DNA of 64,000 bases from an uncultured Bariatricus sp. (GTDB lineage: Bacteria; Bacillota; Clostridia; Lachnospirales; Lachnospiraceae): positions 44,604-108,603 of the forward strand of contig CAKRCD010000007.1 in the NCBI GenBank assembly GCA_934307065.1, written 5' to 3'. Shown here one piece after another: positions 44,099-52,176 of this stretch. Position numbers and translations under genes: made by a program. Within the stretch, counting starts at the first letter, position 1, and each line of letters begins with the position of its first letter. The notes beneath the pieces were generated by a model. The model worked only from the letters and a program-made list of their open reading frames with translations. It had not been told where the DNA came from and made no database searches.

Positions 44099-45154
44099 CT
44101 ATCCCTCTTTTACTTCGGTCAACGCACATACTCCCTCAAAAAGCGCTTCATATTCCACGCTTCCCGGTTCACTGCCCCTGAGACTCTCAATATACTTTCC
44201 AAGCAGATTGGATTCATTCATACGATACAATTTTTCAAAATCAAAATACGGCTGCGTGTCATCCACAAACTCTAATACATTTCCATATACATCCATATCT
44301 TCCAGCTCAAGTTCCAAATCCTGTGTCCGGAAACCTGTAACCGTAATTTTATAAATATTTTCTATTCCAAGCTGCCCGATTTTATTCTTGATTTCATTTT
44401 TCAGCTCCCGCTGTGTCATCTGTGTTGTCATTTCCACTGTAGTATGAATGTATTCTCTGGACGCAAATGGAACAAATTCTGTCTTTACATTTCCATTTAT
44501 TATTTCGCCTTTCACATATCCATGCGGACCAATATCATTTTTATCTGTCGGCTCCAGTGAACCTGCATATTCTATCTTTCCTTCTTGTAAAATCGTTCTT
44601 CGATGAATATGTCCAAAAGCAATAAAATCATAGCCTAGTTGTATTAATCGATTCTTTTGAATCGGAATATGCTTCTCGTCTCCGCCATGTGCAAGTAAAA
44701 TTTCATTTTTTTGTCTGTGCTCAGGAAATGCATTGTCATACAATGGTTCTGTAATCTCCTTCTCAAGATAGCTCAGCCCATATACACAGGTTTCCAGCTC
44801 CTGAAATTCAATATAATCCAGTTCTCCGCTCATCAGCCCATACACTTCCGATTTCCATTTATATCTTCTATAATAAGAATCTGGTTTCAAATAGTCATGA
44901 TTTCCTGCTATCAGAACAACCTTTGTATGAGTCAGTTCTGCAAAGAGCGCATCTAACTCCCGAAGTTCACGCAAAAGCGGCTGGCGATGAAATAAATCTC
45001 CGGCAATCAGAAGTAAATCCACCTTTTCTGTCTCACAGACCTGCACAACTTTTTCAAATGTATGCCGTATTTCTTTGTTTCTATTTTCTGTGTAAGCCTT
45101 TCCAGCGTTCGGACATACTCCAAGATGTACATCTGCGATGTGTATAAATTTCAT
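44099..45154 (-). CDS. SbcD/Mre11-like metallophosphoesterase (YhaO-like)
   Basis: A 351-aa nuclease subunit. MKFIHIADVHLG, LLIAGDLFHRQPLL, VVLIAGNHDYLKP and IAFGHIHRRTIL are the four metal-binding motifs of the Mre11/SbcD phosphoesterase fold, in the right order. The C-terminal third is the cap and ATPase-contact region. It should process DNA ends together with the adjacent SbcC-like ATPase. AAGGGGA lies 9 nt before the ATG. Its first 74 nt overlap the end of the histidine kinase frame. Confidence 0.92.
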   Translation of the reverse strand: MKFIHIADVHLGVCPNAGKAYTENRNKEIRHTFEKVVQVCETEKVDLLLIAGDLFHRQPLLRELRELDALFAELTHTKVVLIAGNHDYLKPDSYYRRYKWKSEVYGLMSGELDYIEFQELETCVYGLSYLEKEITEPLYDNAFPEHRQKNEILLAHGGDEKHIPIQKNRLIQLGYDFIAFGHIHRRTILQEGKIEYAGSLEPTDKNDIGPHGYVKGEIINGNVKTEFVPFASREYIHTTVEMTTQMTQRELKNEIKNKIGQLGIENIYKITVTGFRTQDLELELEDMDVYGNVLEFVDDTQPYFDFEKLYRMNESNLLGKYIESLRGSEPGSVEYEALFEGVCALTEVKEG

Positions 45155-46289
45155 TTTTTATATTCCCCTTTTCCTTCGGAAGCGTTACAATAAATCTGGT
45201 TTTTCCAGCCTGACTTTCCGCATGAATCGTTCCACCATGAAGTTCTACAATTTCTTTGGCAATTGCAAGTCCCAGTCCCGCTCCGCCTGTCGAGCTGGAT
45301 CTTGCTGCGTCTTCCCGGTAAAATTTTTCAAAAATCTTTTCCAATGCTTCTTCTGATATGGTTTGTCCTTCATTTTCAAAAATAATATTTACCGCTTTTT
45401 TATCTCCATGACAACGAATGGAAATCACTGTATTTGCTTTACAATAAGCAATGGCATTTCGCAGAATATTATCAAACACCCTTGCCAGCTTATCCGGGTC
45501 TGCCATAATCAACAAATCTTCCTGGACATCTACCTTGCACTCCAGGCCTTTCCCCTGTAATACCGCATAAAGTTCATCTGCAATCTGCTCTAACATCATT
45601 CCCAAATCCAATTCCACCAGCTCTAGCGTAATTCCATGAAGATTGAACTTTGTAATTTCAAAAAATTCATTAATAAGTTCTCCCAGACGTATGGCCTTTT
45701 CCAGTGAAATATGCGTATATCTTGCCCGTTCTTCCACTGTCATATCCGGGTGTTCTTCAAGCATCGTCAGATAGGCAACCACTGAAGTAAGCGGAGTCTT
45801 TAAATCATGTGCCAGAAACAGAACCAAATCATTTTTCTTCTGCTCCATTTCCTCTGCTTCCTTCTCCTGTCTGCGGAGCGTTGTCTTAATTTCATTCATG
45901 CGTTCTTCAAGCGGTTTCAGCTCCGTAATCAATTCAATAGGTTCATCGGAATCCGAAAGTATACTCTCGATACCATCTCCTATCTGATCCAGATATTTCG
46001 TCAGATTGGAAATACCTATATATGCAAAAAGCGCAAACAATGCCAGAAAGCCAATTACCATAAATGCCAATTTATTGTGTCCAATCCAGTTCCAATACAA
46101 GGAAATTGCGTTTTCCTCATCTATATGAATCAGCCTCATAAATTTCAAAAAGATATTGGCAAAGCTGTCATTATATACGCCATCTACAAAATATACCAAA
46201 ATCAGGCTGCCTACCAGCACCGTAACGGATGTGATAAACATTGCCTGAAGTAATATTGTCAATTTTAATTTGAGGTATTTATTCTTCAA
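45081..46289 (-). CDS. VanS-like sensor histidine kinase
   Basis: A 402-aa membrane kinase: two membrane helices (about residues 10-35 and 72-95), a short extracellular loop with NWIGHNKLAF, and a HAMP-like linker. The H-box LFLAHDLKTPLTSVVAYL lies near 163-180, with N-box DNILRNAIAYCK and G-box GGAGLGLAIAKEIVELHGG. The pattern resembles VanS sensors of VanG-type clusters. The start is TTG and overlaps the response regulator by 11 bp. The expected end FIVTLPKEKG is followed by about 27 extra residues read through the SbcD-like start. The signal sensed is unknown. Confidence 0.9.
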   Translation of the reverse strand: MKNKYLKLKLTILLQAMFITSVTVLVGSLILVYFVDGVYNDSFANIFLKFMRLIHIDEENAISLYWNWIGHNKLAFMVIGFLALFALFAYIGISNLTKYLDQIGDGIESILSDSDEPIELITELKPLEERMNEIKTTLRRQEKEAEEMEQKKNDLVLFLAHDLKTPLTSVVAYLTMLEEHPDMTVEERARYTHISLEKAIRLGELINEFFEITKFNLHGITLELVELDLGMMLEQIADELYAVLQGKGLECKVDVQEDLLIMADPDKLARVFDNILRNAIAYCKANTVISIRCHGDKKAVNIIFENEGQTISEEALEKIFEKFYREDAARSSSTGGAGLGLAIAKEIVELHGGTIHAESQAGKTRFIVTLPKEKGNIKNEIYTHRRCTSWSMSERWKGLHRK

Positions 46290-46965
46290 TCTTATATCCC
46301 ACTCCCCAGACAGTCTTAATGAGGTCTGATTTTCCCGTCGGGCCGCTCAGCTTCTCACGCAAATGCCTGATATGTACCATGACCGTGTTGTTGCTGTTCT
46401 TATAATAAGTTTCCTTCCATACAGTTTCAAATAATTTTTCCGAACTCATTACTTTTCCCCGGTTTTCGCACAACAGCCACAGAATCTCAAATTCTGTCGG
46501 AGTCAGTGTCAGCACCTGTTCATTGTAAATACATTCATGGGATTGCTTTTTCAAAATCAGGCAGCCAAAATCAATGACATCACCATCTTTTTTCGTGTTG
46601 TCATTATACTGTGTATACCGACGCATCTGCGCTTTTACTCTGGCCACCAGTTCTAACGGGTTAAATGGTTTCGGAATATAATCATCTGCGCCAAGTGTAA
46701 GTCCCGTAATCTTATCAATATATTCTGTCTTGGCAGTCAGCATAATTACCGGAAATGTATATTTCTCCCGGATTTTCTTCAAAATCGTAAATCCATCAAT
46801 ATCCGGAAGCATTACATCTAGAATTGCTAAATCGATTTTTGAATGTTCTATACAGGCAAGAGCCTCCTTACCTGTATAAAACTTCAATACATTATACTCT
46901 GTCTGCAGATACAGTTCCACTACATCCGCAATTTCTTTTTCATCATCCACTATTAATATATTCAT
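46279..46965 (-). CDS. VanR-like response regulator (OmpR/PhoB class)
   Basis: A 228-aa regulator. The receiver domain (residues 1-115) has the acidic DDE pocket, phospho-acceptor Asp50 in LAILDVMLPDIDG, and KPFNPLELVARVKAQMRRY. The winged-helix output domain (about 130-228) has LTPTEFEILWLLCENRGKVMS and NNTVMVHIRHLREKL ending in TVWGVGYKIEE. It strongly resembles VanR proteins. No vancomycin-resistance enzymes (vanH, vanX, vanT, vanY or extra ligase) are adjacent. GAGGAGGC precedes the ATG. Target genes are unknown. Confidence 0.93.
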   Translation of the reverse strand: MNILIVDDEKEIADVVELYLQTEYNVLKFYTGKEALACIEHSKIDLAILDVMLPDIDGFTILKKIREKYTFPVIMLTAKTEYIDKITGLTLGADDYIPKPFNPLELVARVKAQMRRYTQYNDNTKKDGDVIDFGCLILKKQSHECIYNEQVLTLTPTEFEILWLLCENRGKVMSSEKLFETVWKETYYKNSNNTVMVHIRHLREKLSGPTGKSDLIKTVWGVGYKIEE

Positions 46966-47041
46966 ACTCTAAGCCTCCTCGAATTGCGAGCTCCCCTCGT
47001 TTCCTGTGGCTTGTCTCTCAAAGTAATTCTAATCGAACCGA

Positions 47042-48433
47042 TTATAATTCACAGTTATTCACTGTTCTTGGGAACGGAATTACGTCACGGATGTTTGCCA
47101 TACCTGTCAGATACATAATACAGCGTTCAAAACCAAGCCCAAATCCCGCATGACGGGTAGAACCATATTTTCTGAGGTCAAGATAGAAACCGTAATCTTC
47201 TTCCTTCAGACCCAGTTCATTCATTCTCTTTACAAGCTTGTCATAGTCATCTTCCCTCTGGCTTCCCCCGATAATTTCCCCAATACCAGGAACCAGACAG
47301 TCAACTGCTGCAACTGTTTTATTGTCTTCATTCATCTTCATATAGAATGCCTTAATATCCTTCGGATAATCTGTTACAAATACAGGACGCTTGTAAATTT
47401 CTTCTGTCAGATACCGTTCATGTTCTGTCTGAAGGTCTGTTCCCCAGGAAACCGGATATTCAAACTTATCATTGTGTTTCTCCAGAATTTCTACTGCCTC
47501 TGTGTAAGTTACACGGGCAAAATCAGAATTTACCACGTTATTCAGACGTTCCAGCAATCCCTTATCTACAAAAGAATTGAAGAAGTTCATTTCTTCCGGT
47601 GCATTTTCCAGCACATAGCGGATAACATATTTCAACATACTCTCTGCAAGAACCATATCATCTTCCAAATCTGCAAATGCAATTTCCGGTTCAATCATCC
47701 AGAATTCTGCAGCATGGCGGGTTGTATTAGAATTTTCTGCACGGAAAGTTGGTCCGAATGTATAAATATTACGGAATGCCTGAGCAAATGTCTCTCCGTT
47801 AAGCTGTCCACTTACCGTAAGATTCGTTTCTTTATTGAAGAAATCTTTCGTGTAATCCACTGTTCCATCCGGATTCTTCGGAAGATTTTCCATATCCAAT
47901 GTTGTAACACGGAACATTTCTCCTGCACCTTCGCAGTCACTTCCTGTGATCAGTGGTGTATGCACATATACAAAGCCTCTCTCCTGAAAAAACTTATGAA
48001 TCGCATATGCCGTGAGTGAACGTACACGGAATACTGCCTGGAATGTATTGGTTCTTGGACGCAGATGAGAAATTGTTCTCAAATATTCGAAACTATGGCG
48101 TTTCTTTTGAAGCGGGTAATCCGGTGTAGAAGCACCTTCCACCTCAATTTCTTCTGCCTGAATCTCAAATGGCTGTTTTGCATCCGGTGTCTCAACTAAT
48201 GTTCCACGAACAACGATTGCAGCTCCTACATTCAGCTTGGAAATTTCTGCAAAATTATTTAATTTATCACTATATACAATCTGAAGTGATTCGAAAAATG
48301 AACCATCATTTACTACAATGAATCCAAATGTTTTAGAGTCACGAATACTGCGAACCCAGCCACCAATTGTGATTTCTTTGTTCAGGTATTCTGACTTATT
48401 TCTGTACAATTCTCTAACTGTGATGAAATCCAT
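47042..48433 (-). CDS. asnS: asparagine--tRNA ligase
   Basis: A 463-aa class IIb aminoacyl-tRNA synthetase. The N-terminal OB-fold (about residues 15-100) has [24 protein letters not shown] in the anticodon-binding barrel (read in two parts). The catalytic core has [21 protein letters not shown] (motif 2 region), then [16 protein letters not shown] and [27 protein letters not shown] (motif 3). The ending matches AsnRS rather than AspRS, which has a larger insertion. GGAGG lies 8 nt before the ATG. The leader is only about 33 nt, too short for a T-box. Confidence 0.96.
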   Translation of the reverse strand: MDFITVRELYRNKSEYLNKEITIGGWVRSIRDSKTFGFIVVNDGSFFESLQIVYSDKLNNFAEISKLNVGAAIVVRGTLVETPDAKQPFEIQAEEIEVEGASTPDYPLQKKRHSFEYLRTISHLRPRTNTFQAVFRVRSLTAYAIHKFFQERGFVYVHTPLITGSDCEGAGEMFRVTTLDMENLPKNPDGTVDYTKDFFNKETNLTVSGQLNGETFAQAFRNIYTFGPTFRAENSNTTRHAAEFWMIEPEIAFADLEDDMVLAESMLKYVIRYVLENAPEEMNFFNSFVDKGLLERLNNVVNSDFARVTYTEAVEILEKHNDKFEYPVSWGTDLQTEHERYLTEEIYKRPVFVTDYPKDIKAFYMKMNEDNKTVAAVDCLVPGIGEIIGGSQREDDYDKLVKRMNELGLKEEDYGFYLDLRKYGSTRHAGFGLGFERCIMYLTGMANIRDVIPFPRTVNNCEL

Positions 48434-48472
48434 GTCATCAACCTCCTCTGCCTTTTAAATTAACGTAATCTG

Positions 48473-48501
48473 ATTATAACATCATTTCCCTTATTCGGCA
48501 A
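48473..48501 (-). promoter_or_regulatory. promoter of asnS
   Basis: On the minus strand TTGCCG (48496-48501) is 17 bp from a perfect TATAAT (48473-48478), giving a short leader. Confidence 0.75.
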
Positions 48502-48554
48502 ATAAACACTTATTATTTTTCCAATTCTTTTTCTTCTTAATCTGATAAACATAA

Positions 48555-48635
48555 AATAGAAAACCCCAGTGCTGCAACACTGGGGTTTTTGATATTCGTA
48601 GTCAAATCACATGGACTACACACTTCTCTTTGCCT
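48555..48635 (-). ncRNA. candidate small RNA, about 80 nt, between asnS and queT
   Basis: A strong minus-strand promoter (48642-48670) is followed within about 80 nt by a perfect 12-bp terminator stem (AAAACCCCAGTG with CACTGGGGTTTT, 48560-48588) and a U-rich end. Between them lies a hairpin: GTAGTC (48598-48603) pairs with GACTAC (48614-48619) around a 10-nt loop. No SD plus ORF fits inside. I do not recognise the RNA family. The terminator is upstream of the asnS promoter, so it cannot serve asnS itself. Confidence 0.65.
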
Positions 48636-48641
48636 ACTGGC

Positions 48642-48670
48642 ATTATAGCATATGTAATTCAACAATACAA
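48642..48670 (-). promoter_or_regulatory. promoter of the candidate small RNA
   Basis: TTGTAT (48665-48670) is 17 bp from a perfect TATAAT (48642-48647), preceded by TGC, an extended -10. Confidence 0.75.
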
Positions 48671-48734
48671 TATTCAAATTTTCTGTTTTAATCGGATTTA
48701 GGTTTAAATTATAGAAAATAGTCTTGGACAAATC

Positions 48735-48763
48735 TTGCTTTTTCACTTTCTCTATGCTATACT
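48735..48763 (+). promoter_or_regulatory. promoter of queT
   Basis: TTGCTT (48735-48740) is 17 bp from TATACT (48758-48763), with an extended -10 TGC. It predicts a 5' leader of about 200 nt before the queT ATG. Confidence 0.7.
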
Positions 48764-48769
48764 AACATC

Positions 48770-48969
48770 CGTTACCGAACCCGAAAAAACAAGGTCTTAC
48801 AAGGGTTTTGCCGATTTCCGGCACAAGGTCATATACTTACAGTATATGCCTTCCGCGGCATTCGTCAGATGTCCATGCCAGCATGGCCGCCAGACTCATT
48901 GCTGCGCGAAAATGAATCGTGTGTTCGTGACCTTCCACACGTAAAACAAAACTAAAGGAGAATTGTATA
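48770..48969 (+). promoter_or_regulatory. queT: structured queT leader, candidate preQ1-type riboswitch
   Basis: The leader can form AACCC/GGGTT (48778-48782 with 48803-48807), a GCCG/CGGC hairpin (48810-48822), a 7-bp CATATAC/GTATATG hairpin (48830-48848), and a CGTGTG/CACACG hairpin (48918-48941). The loop of the last one holds TGACCTT (48928-48934), complementary to AAGGTCA (48825-48831), a possible pseudoknot; AAGGTC also occurs at 48791-48796. The SD AAAGGAG follows 12 nt later. QueT genes are known riboswitch targets for preQ1. I could not match a defined class from memory, so the class is a guess. Confidence 0.5.
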
Positions 48970-49467
48970 ATGAGAAACAAAAATGTGTTATTCATGACCC
49001 ATGCGGCTGTGATTGCCGCTATCTACGTGGTGCTGACTTATGTTTTTGCACCATTCAGCTTTGGCGAGGTACAGATTCGTATCGCAGAAGCTCTGACCAT
49101 TCTTCCGGTATTTACACCGGCAGCAATTCCTGGTCTTTTTATCGGATGCTTAGTAGGAAATATCTTAGGTGGTGCTATTCTGCCAGATATTATTTTCGGC
49201 AGTATTGCTACTTTAATCGGGGCAGTATTTACTTATCTGCTCAGAGATAAGAATAAAGTATTAGCCGTTCTTCCACCAATTATTTCCAATACTGTTATCG
49301 TTCCATTTGTGTTAAAACTTGGATACGGTGTAAACCTTCCAATTCCGTTTATGATGCTCACTGTTGGAATCGGGGAAATTGTGGGATGTGGAGTATTAGG
49401 GCTCATCCTTTATACCGCACTTGCAAAATATAAAAATGTGATTTTTAAATCTGCAAAGGCAGCATAA
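48970..49467 (+). CDS. queT: QueT family queuosine precursor transporter
   Basis: A 165-aa membrane protein with about five hydrophobic segments, acting as the substrate-binding (S) component of an ECF-type importer. The pattern AAVIAAIYVVLTYVFAPFSFGEVQIRIAEALTILP (read in parts) and FIGCLVGNILGGAILPDIIFGS are typical of QueT. It should take up a queuosine precursor such as preQ1 for tRNA modification, working with the general ECF module encoded elsewhere. AAAGGAG lies 9 nt before the ATG. Its long structured leader supports ligand control. Confidence 0.93.
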   Translation: MRNKNVLFMTHAAVIAAIYVVLTYVFAPFSFGEVQIRIAEALTILPVFTPAAIPGLFIGCLVGNILGGAILPDIIFGSIATLIGAVFTYLLRDKNKVLAVLPPIISNTVIVPFVLKLGYGVNLPIPFMMLTVGIGEIVGCGVLGLILYTALAKYKNVIFKSAKAA

Positions 49468-49481
49468 TAATCAAATATAAA

Positions 49482-49536
49482 ACCATGTCTGGAATCCAGA
49501 AGATGAGTTTACCTCAACTGTAATACCAGACATGGT
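49482..49536. terminator. bidirectional terminator after queT
   Basis: Perfect 11-bp stem ACCATGTCTGG/CCAGACATGGT, with the plus strand ending CTTTTTATTT. The minus strand after the convergent membrane-protein gene runs into TTTTATATTT. Confidence 0.88.
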
Positions 49537-49540
49537 CTTT

Positions 49541-50464
49541 TTATTTATCTTTATCCACTTTCTTTTCTTTACCTTTTTTATCTGTTTTATTTTCCTGTTC
49601 TTCCTCTAGTTGATTCTCCTGAACAATTTTCAGATAATCTTTTTCCTCATCCTTAAGAACCGGAATAAAGTTGCCTGCAATTTTTCCTTTTCCCTTTCCT
49701 TTATACTTCACATAGAAGAAACCAATAATGGAAAAAGTAACTGCACCGATAAAATTAACTATCAAATCGATCATCGTATCATGCAGGCCTACATCAAGAT
49801 AGCCACCAAGTCCAAGCGGCTGCCCATTTACCACAACATCCGTAATATTCTTTATTGTAGCAACTTTATTACCTCCGGCAGGGTCCAACATGACCGAGTT
49901 TATCGTATGAATAATGGTGTCCTTCTGCATGTCAAATCCGAAAAAAGTATCCATTCCAAATTCAAAGAACTCCCACAGCACTCCGACTGTCATAGAAAAG
50001 CAGAATGCAACGATTGCCATAAAAGCCGGTGATAATTCTAATTTCACTTTTTCGTTTCTATTTAGAATATCCACAAGTGAAAATCCAATTGCCGCCATCA
50101 GAAAACCATTCAAAGTATGTAAAATAGTATCCCAATATGGAAACTTAATATAATATGCCTGAATTTCTCCCAAAATTTCTGCCGAGAAAATAAACATCAA
50201 GATAATAATTTCCAAAGTAGATGGCAGCTCCATTTTAAGTTCTACCTGTAAAAAACTTGGAACAATAAAGAGAATCAAAGTAAGTGCACACAAGAACACA
50301 TTTTCATAGTTCCTATTAAAGATTTGCAGAATCATACATAACACTACCAATGCACGCAATATGACATACACTGCAAACGAACTCTTATGTTCTCTGATTT
50401 CCATATCCAATGCCTTAAAAAATTCTTTCCGCTGCTTTTTTCTTGTGCTTTTGTCCTTTTTCAT
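49541..50464 (-). CDS. multi-spanning membrane protein, possibly DUF2238/YjdF-like
   Basis: A 307-aa protein with a basic cytoplasmic start and about six or seven membrane helices (residues 30-250). Motifs are YWDTILHTLNGFLMAAIGFSLVDIL near 110-134 and GVLWEFFEFGMDTFFGFDMQKDT near 160-182, the latter with Trp/Glu/Phe residues typical of YjdF/DUF2238-like proteins. The C-terminal 60 residues are strongly charged (Lys/Glu-rich) and probably cytoplasmic. The function is unknown. It has its own strand and shares a terminator with queT. Confidence 0.75.
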   Translation of the reverse strand: MKKDKSTRKKQRKEFFKALDMEIREHKSSFAVYVILRALVVLCMILQIFNRNYENVFLCALTLILFIVPSFLQVELKMELPSTLEIIILMFIFSAEILGEIQAYYIKFPYWDTILHTLNGFLMAAIGFSLVDILNRNEKVKLELSPAFMAIVAFCFSMTVGVLWEFFEFGMDTFFGFDMQKDTIIHTINSVMLDPAGGNKVATIKNITDVVVNGQPLGLGGYLDVGLHDTMIDLIVNFIGAVTFSIIGFFYVKYKGKGKGKIAGNFIPVLKDEEKDYLKIVQENQLEEEQENKTDKKGKEKKVDKDK

Positions 50465-50572
50465 CTGTACACACCTGATACCTTTCTTTTTGTTCTTCCA
50501 TGTTCATTCTATCCAAATATAAGAAAAAATCCAGCTTTACAAATCTGGATTTCTAAAAACAGGTATGAAAAA

Positions 50573-50643
50573 AGCGGGTGATGGGAATCGAACCCACGTA
50601 TCCAGCTTGGAAGGCTGGTGTTCTACCATTGAACTACACCCGC
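50573..50643 (-). tRNA. tRNA-Gly (anticodon UCC)
   Basis: The minus strand folds as a cloverleaf: acceptor GCGGGTG with CACCCGC, D-arm with AGTTCAATGGTAGA, anticodon loop CTTCCAA giving TCC, T-arm with GGTTCGATTCC, and discriminator T. CCA is not encoded. Confidence 0.96.
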
Positions 50644-50734
50644 GTTACTTGTATTATTATATCTATTTTTTTATTTTTGTCAACCCATTAATTTGATTTT
50701 TTTCATTTCCGCTCTTTCGAAATACACTTCTTTC

Positions 50735-50743
50735 TGCTATACT
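50735..50743 (+). promoter_or_regulatory. extended -10 element upstream of fdhD
   Basis: TGCTATACT forms an extended -10 (TATACT at 50738-50743). The -35 position is poor. The leader of about 65 nt can form a small AGAG/CTCT hairpin near 50770-50788. Confidence 0.45.
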
Positions 50744-50814
50744 TATACTATTATTGGAATGTTAGAACTGAGAGACATGTTCTCTTTCGCAATAATATTC
50801 AGATTGGAGAAACT

Positions 50815-51609
50815 ATGTACATTAATGAGCAATACCATGATTTACCATTACTAGAAACAGAAGAATATCAGTTTATAGGGCGGGATGGTCAGCTCCACCA
50901 TGAACAGGAAGAAGTGTTAAACGAACATCTGCTGAATGTATACGTTAATGACCGTCTTACTATGAAGCTCATCTGTCTGCCACAGCACCTTTCCGAATTA
51001 GTACTTGGCCGACTTTTAACTGAACATATTATCCAGACAGTAGATGATGTCGAACAGATTTATATATGTGAATTTGGAAAGCGGGCAAAAGTTTATTTAA
51101 AGAATACCAAAGAGCACATGGATTCTGAACCTTTCGTTGAGGTAACACCTTCCTGTTGCACCGGAAATCATATTTTAAATGATTATTTCGTATCCGGCTA
51201 TGAGCCGAAGCCTCTTACTCCGATTCACTGGGAGCCAGAATGGATTTTCCATATGGCTGACCAATTTGCTTCGGGCATGCCACTTCACAGTGTCACTTTT
51301 GCAACCCATAGCTGTTTTCTCGCCAGAGAAGATAAGATTCTGTTTTCCTGCGAAGATATCGGACGGCACAATGCACTGGACAAAGCAATCGGCTATGCTT
51401 TACGAAACAATATAGATTTACATCAATGCATGGTCTATTCAAGCGGAAGAATTCCTACAGATATGGCAATGAAAGCGATTTATGCCGGAATTCCCGTACT
51501 GTCAAGCAAAGCTTCCCCGACTGCAGAAGCAATTATGCTTGCAAAAGAATATAACCTTACTTTAATCTGTGCCGCACGTAAAGACCGTGTGAAAGTCTTT
51601 GCGGATTAA
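50815..51609 (+). CDS. fdhD: FdhD-like sulfurtransferase / formate dehydrogenase accessory protein
   Basis: FdhD transfers sulfur from a cysteine desulfurase to the molybdenum/tungsten cofactor of formate dehydrogenase. The 264-aa protein has CEDIGRHNALDKAIGYAL near residue 179, YSSGRIPTDMAMKAI near 208, and SSKASPTAEAIMLAKE near 230, clear family motifs. Two points are atypical: the usual CxxC is TPSCCTGN here (Cys114-Cys115), and the usual TGGxHxA is ATHSCFLA (163-170). No formate dehydrogenase lies nearby. The start follows GGAGA. The client may be another molybdoenzyme. Confidence 0.88.
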   Translation: MYINEQYHDLPLLETEEYQFIGRDGQLHHEQEEVLNEHLLNVYVNDRLTMKLICLPQHLSELVLGRLLTEHIIQTVDDVEQIYICEFGKRAKVYLKNTKEHMDSEPFVEVTPSCCTGNHILNDYFVSGYEPKPLTPIHWEPEWIFHMADQFASGMPLHSVTFATHSCFLAREDKILFSCEDIGRHNALDKAIGYALRNNIDLHQCMVYSSGRIPTDMAMKAIYAGIPVLSSKASPTAEAIMLAKEYNLTLICAARKDRVKVFAD

Positions 51610-51668
51610 CTAAAATATTTCTTTAATAATTAATAGGTATTTAAGCTTATCGAATGGAGGACAAAACT

Positions 51669-52160
51669 ATGGAAAATCAAAAGCAGCGTGTTTATGACGA
51701 ATTAAAACGATTGAATATCAAATACGAAGTTGTTGAACATGAACCGGTTCATACCATGGAAGACATGGATCGCTTAGGACTTCCGGAAAAAGGATTACTT
51801 TGTAAAAATCTTTTTCTTAGAGATGCCAAAGGAAAACGACATTTTCTTGTTTCTTGTGACGAAAAGAAAAAAGTAGACTTGGAACGTCTTGGTCGTTTAA
51901 TTGGTGCCGGTAAATTAAGCTTTGCATCAGAAGAACGTCTCGAAAAATATTTGAAAGTCAAACCGGGGAGTGTTACCCCTCTGGCTCTAATGAACGACAC
52001 TGAGCATGCCGTAGAGTTTTTTATCGACAAAGATGTAACCCGTGCCAAAAGCGTTGGTGTCCATCCACTTGAAAATACAGCAACCGTATTTCTCTCTTAT
52101 AAGGATTTAGATAAATTCCTTTGGGAATATGATGTAGAGCCAATCGATATTAAACTGTAG
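51669..52160 (+). CDS. ProX/YbaK-like prolyl-tRNA editing (trans-editing) protein
   Basis: A 163-aa single-domain protein that hydrolyses wrongly charged tRNA(Pro), such as Ala- or Cys-tRNA(Pro). Motifs are KYEVVEHEPVHTMEDMDRLGLP near residue 18, LCKNLFLRDAKGKRHFLVSCD near 41 with the conserved Lys, VDLERLGRLIGAGKLSFASEE near 67, and KPGSVTPLALMND near 98, matching the PrdX/ProX branch of the YbaK family. The ATG at 51669 has GGAGG 8 nt upstream; the ATG at 51654 overlaps this SD. It may be co-transcribed with fdhD. Confidence 0.9.
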   Translation: MENQKQRVYDELKRLNIKYEVVEHEPVHTMEDMDRLGLPEKGLLCKNLFLRDAKGKRHFLVSCDEKKKVDLERLGRLIGAGKLSFASEERLEKYLKVKPGSVTPLALMNDTEHAVEFFIDKDVTRAKSVGVHPLENTATVFLSYKDLDKFLWEYDVEPIDIKL

Positions 52161-52176
52161 AAACGAGGATCTTTTT

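Noticed and set aside
48434-48472. T-box riboswitch upstream of asnS
   Set aside because: The predicted leader is only about 33 nt, too short for a T-box.
48537-48746. Minus-strand 69-codon open frame upstream of asnS
   Set aside because: It crosses a promoter and a perfect terminator hairpin and has no SD; the small-RNA reading explains the region better.
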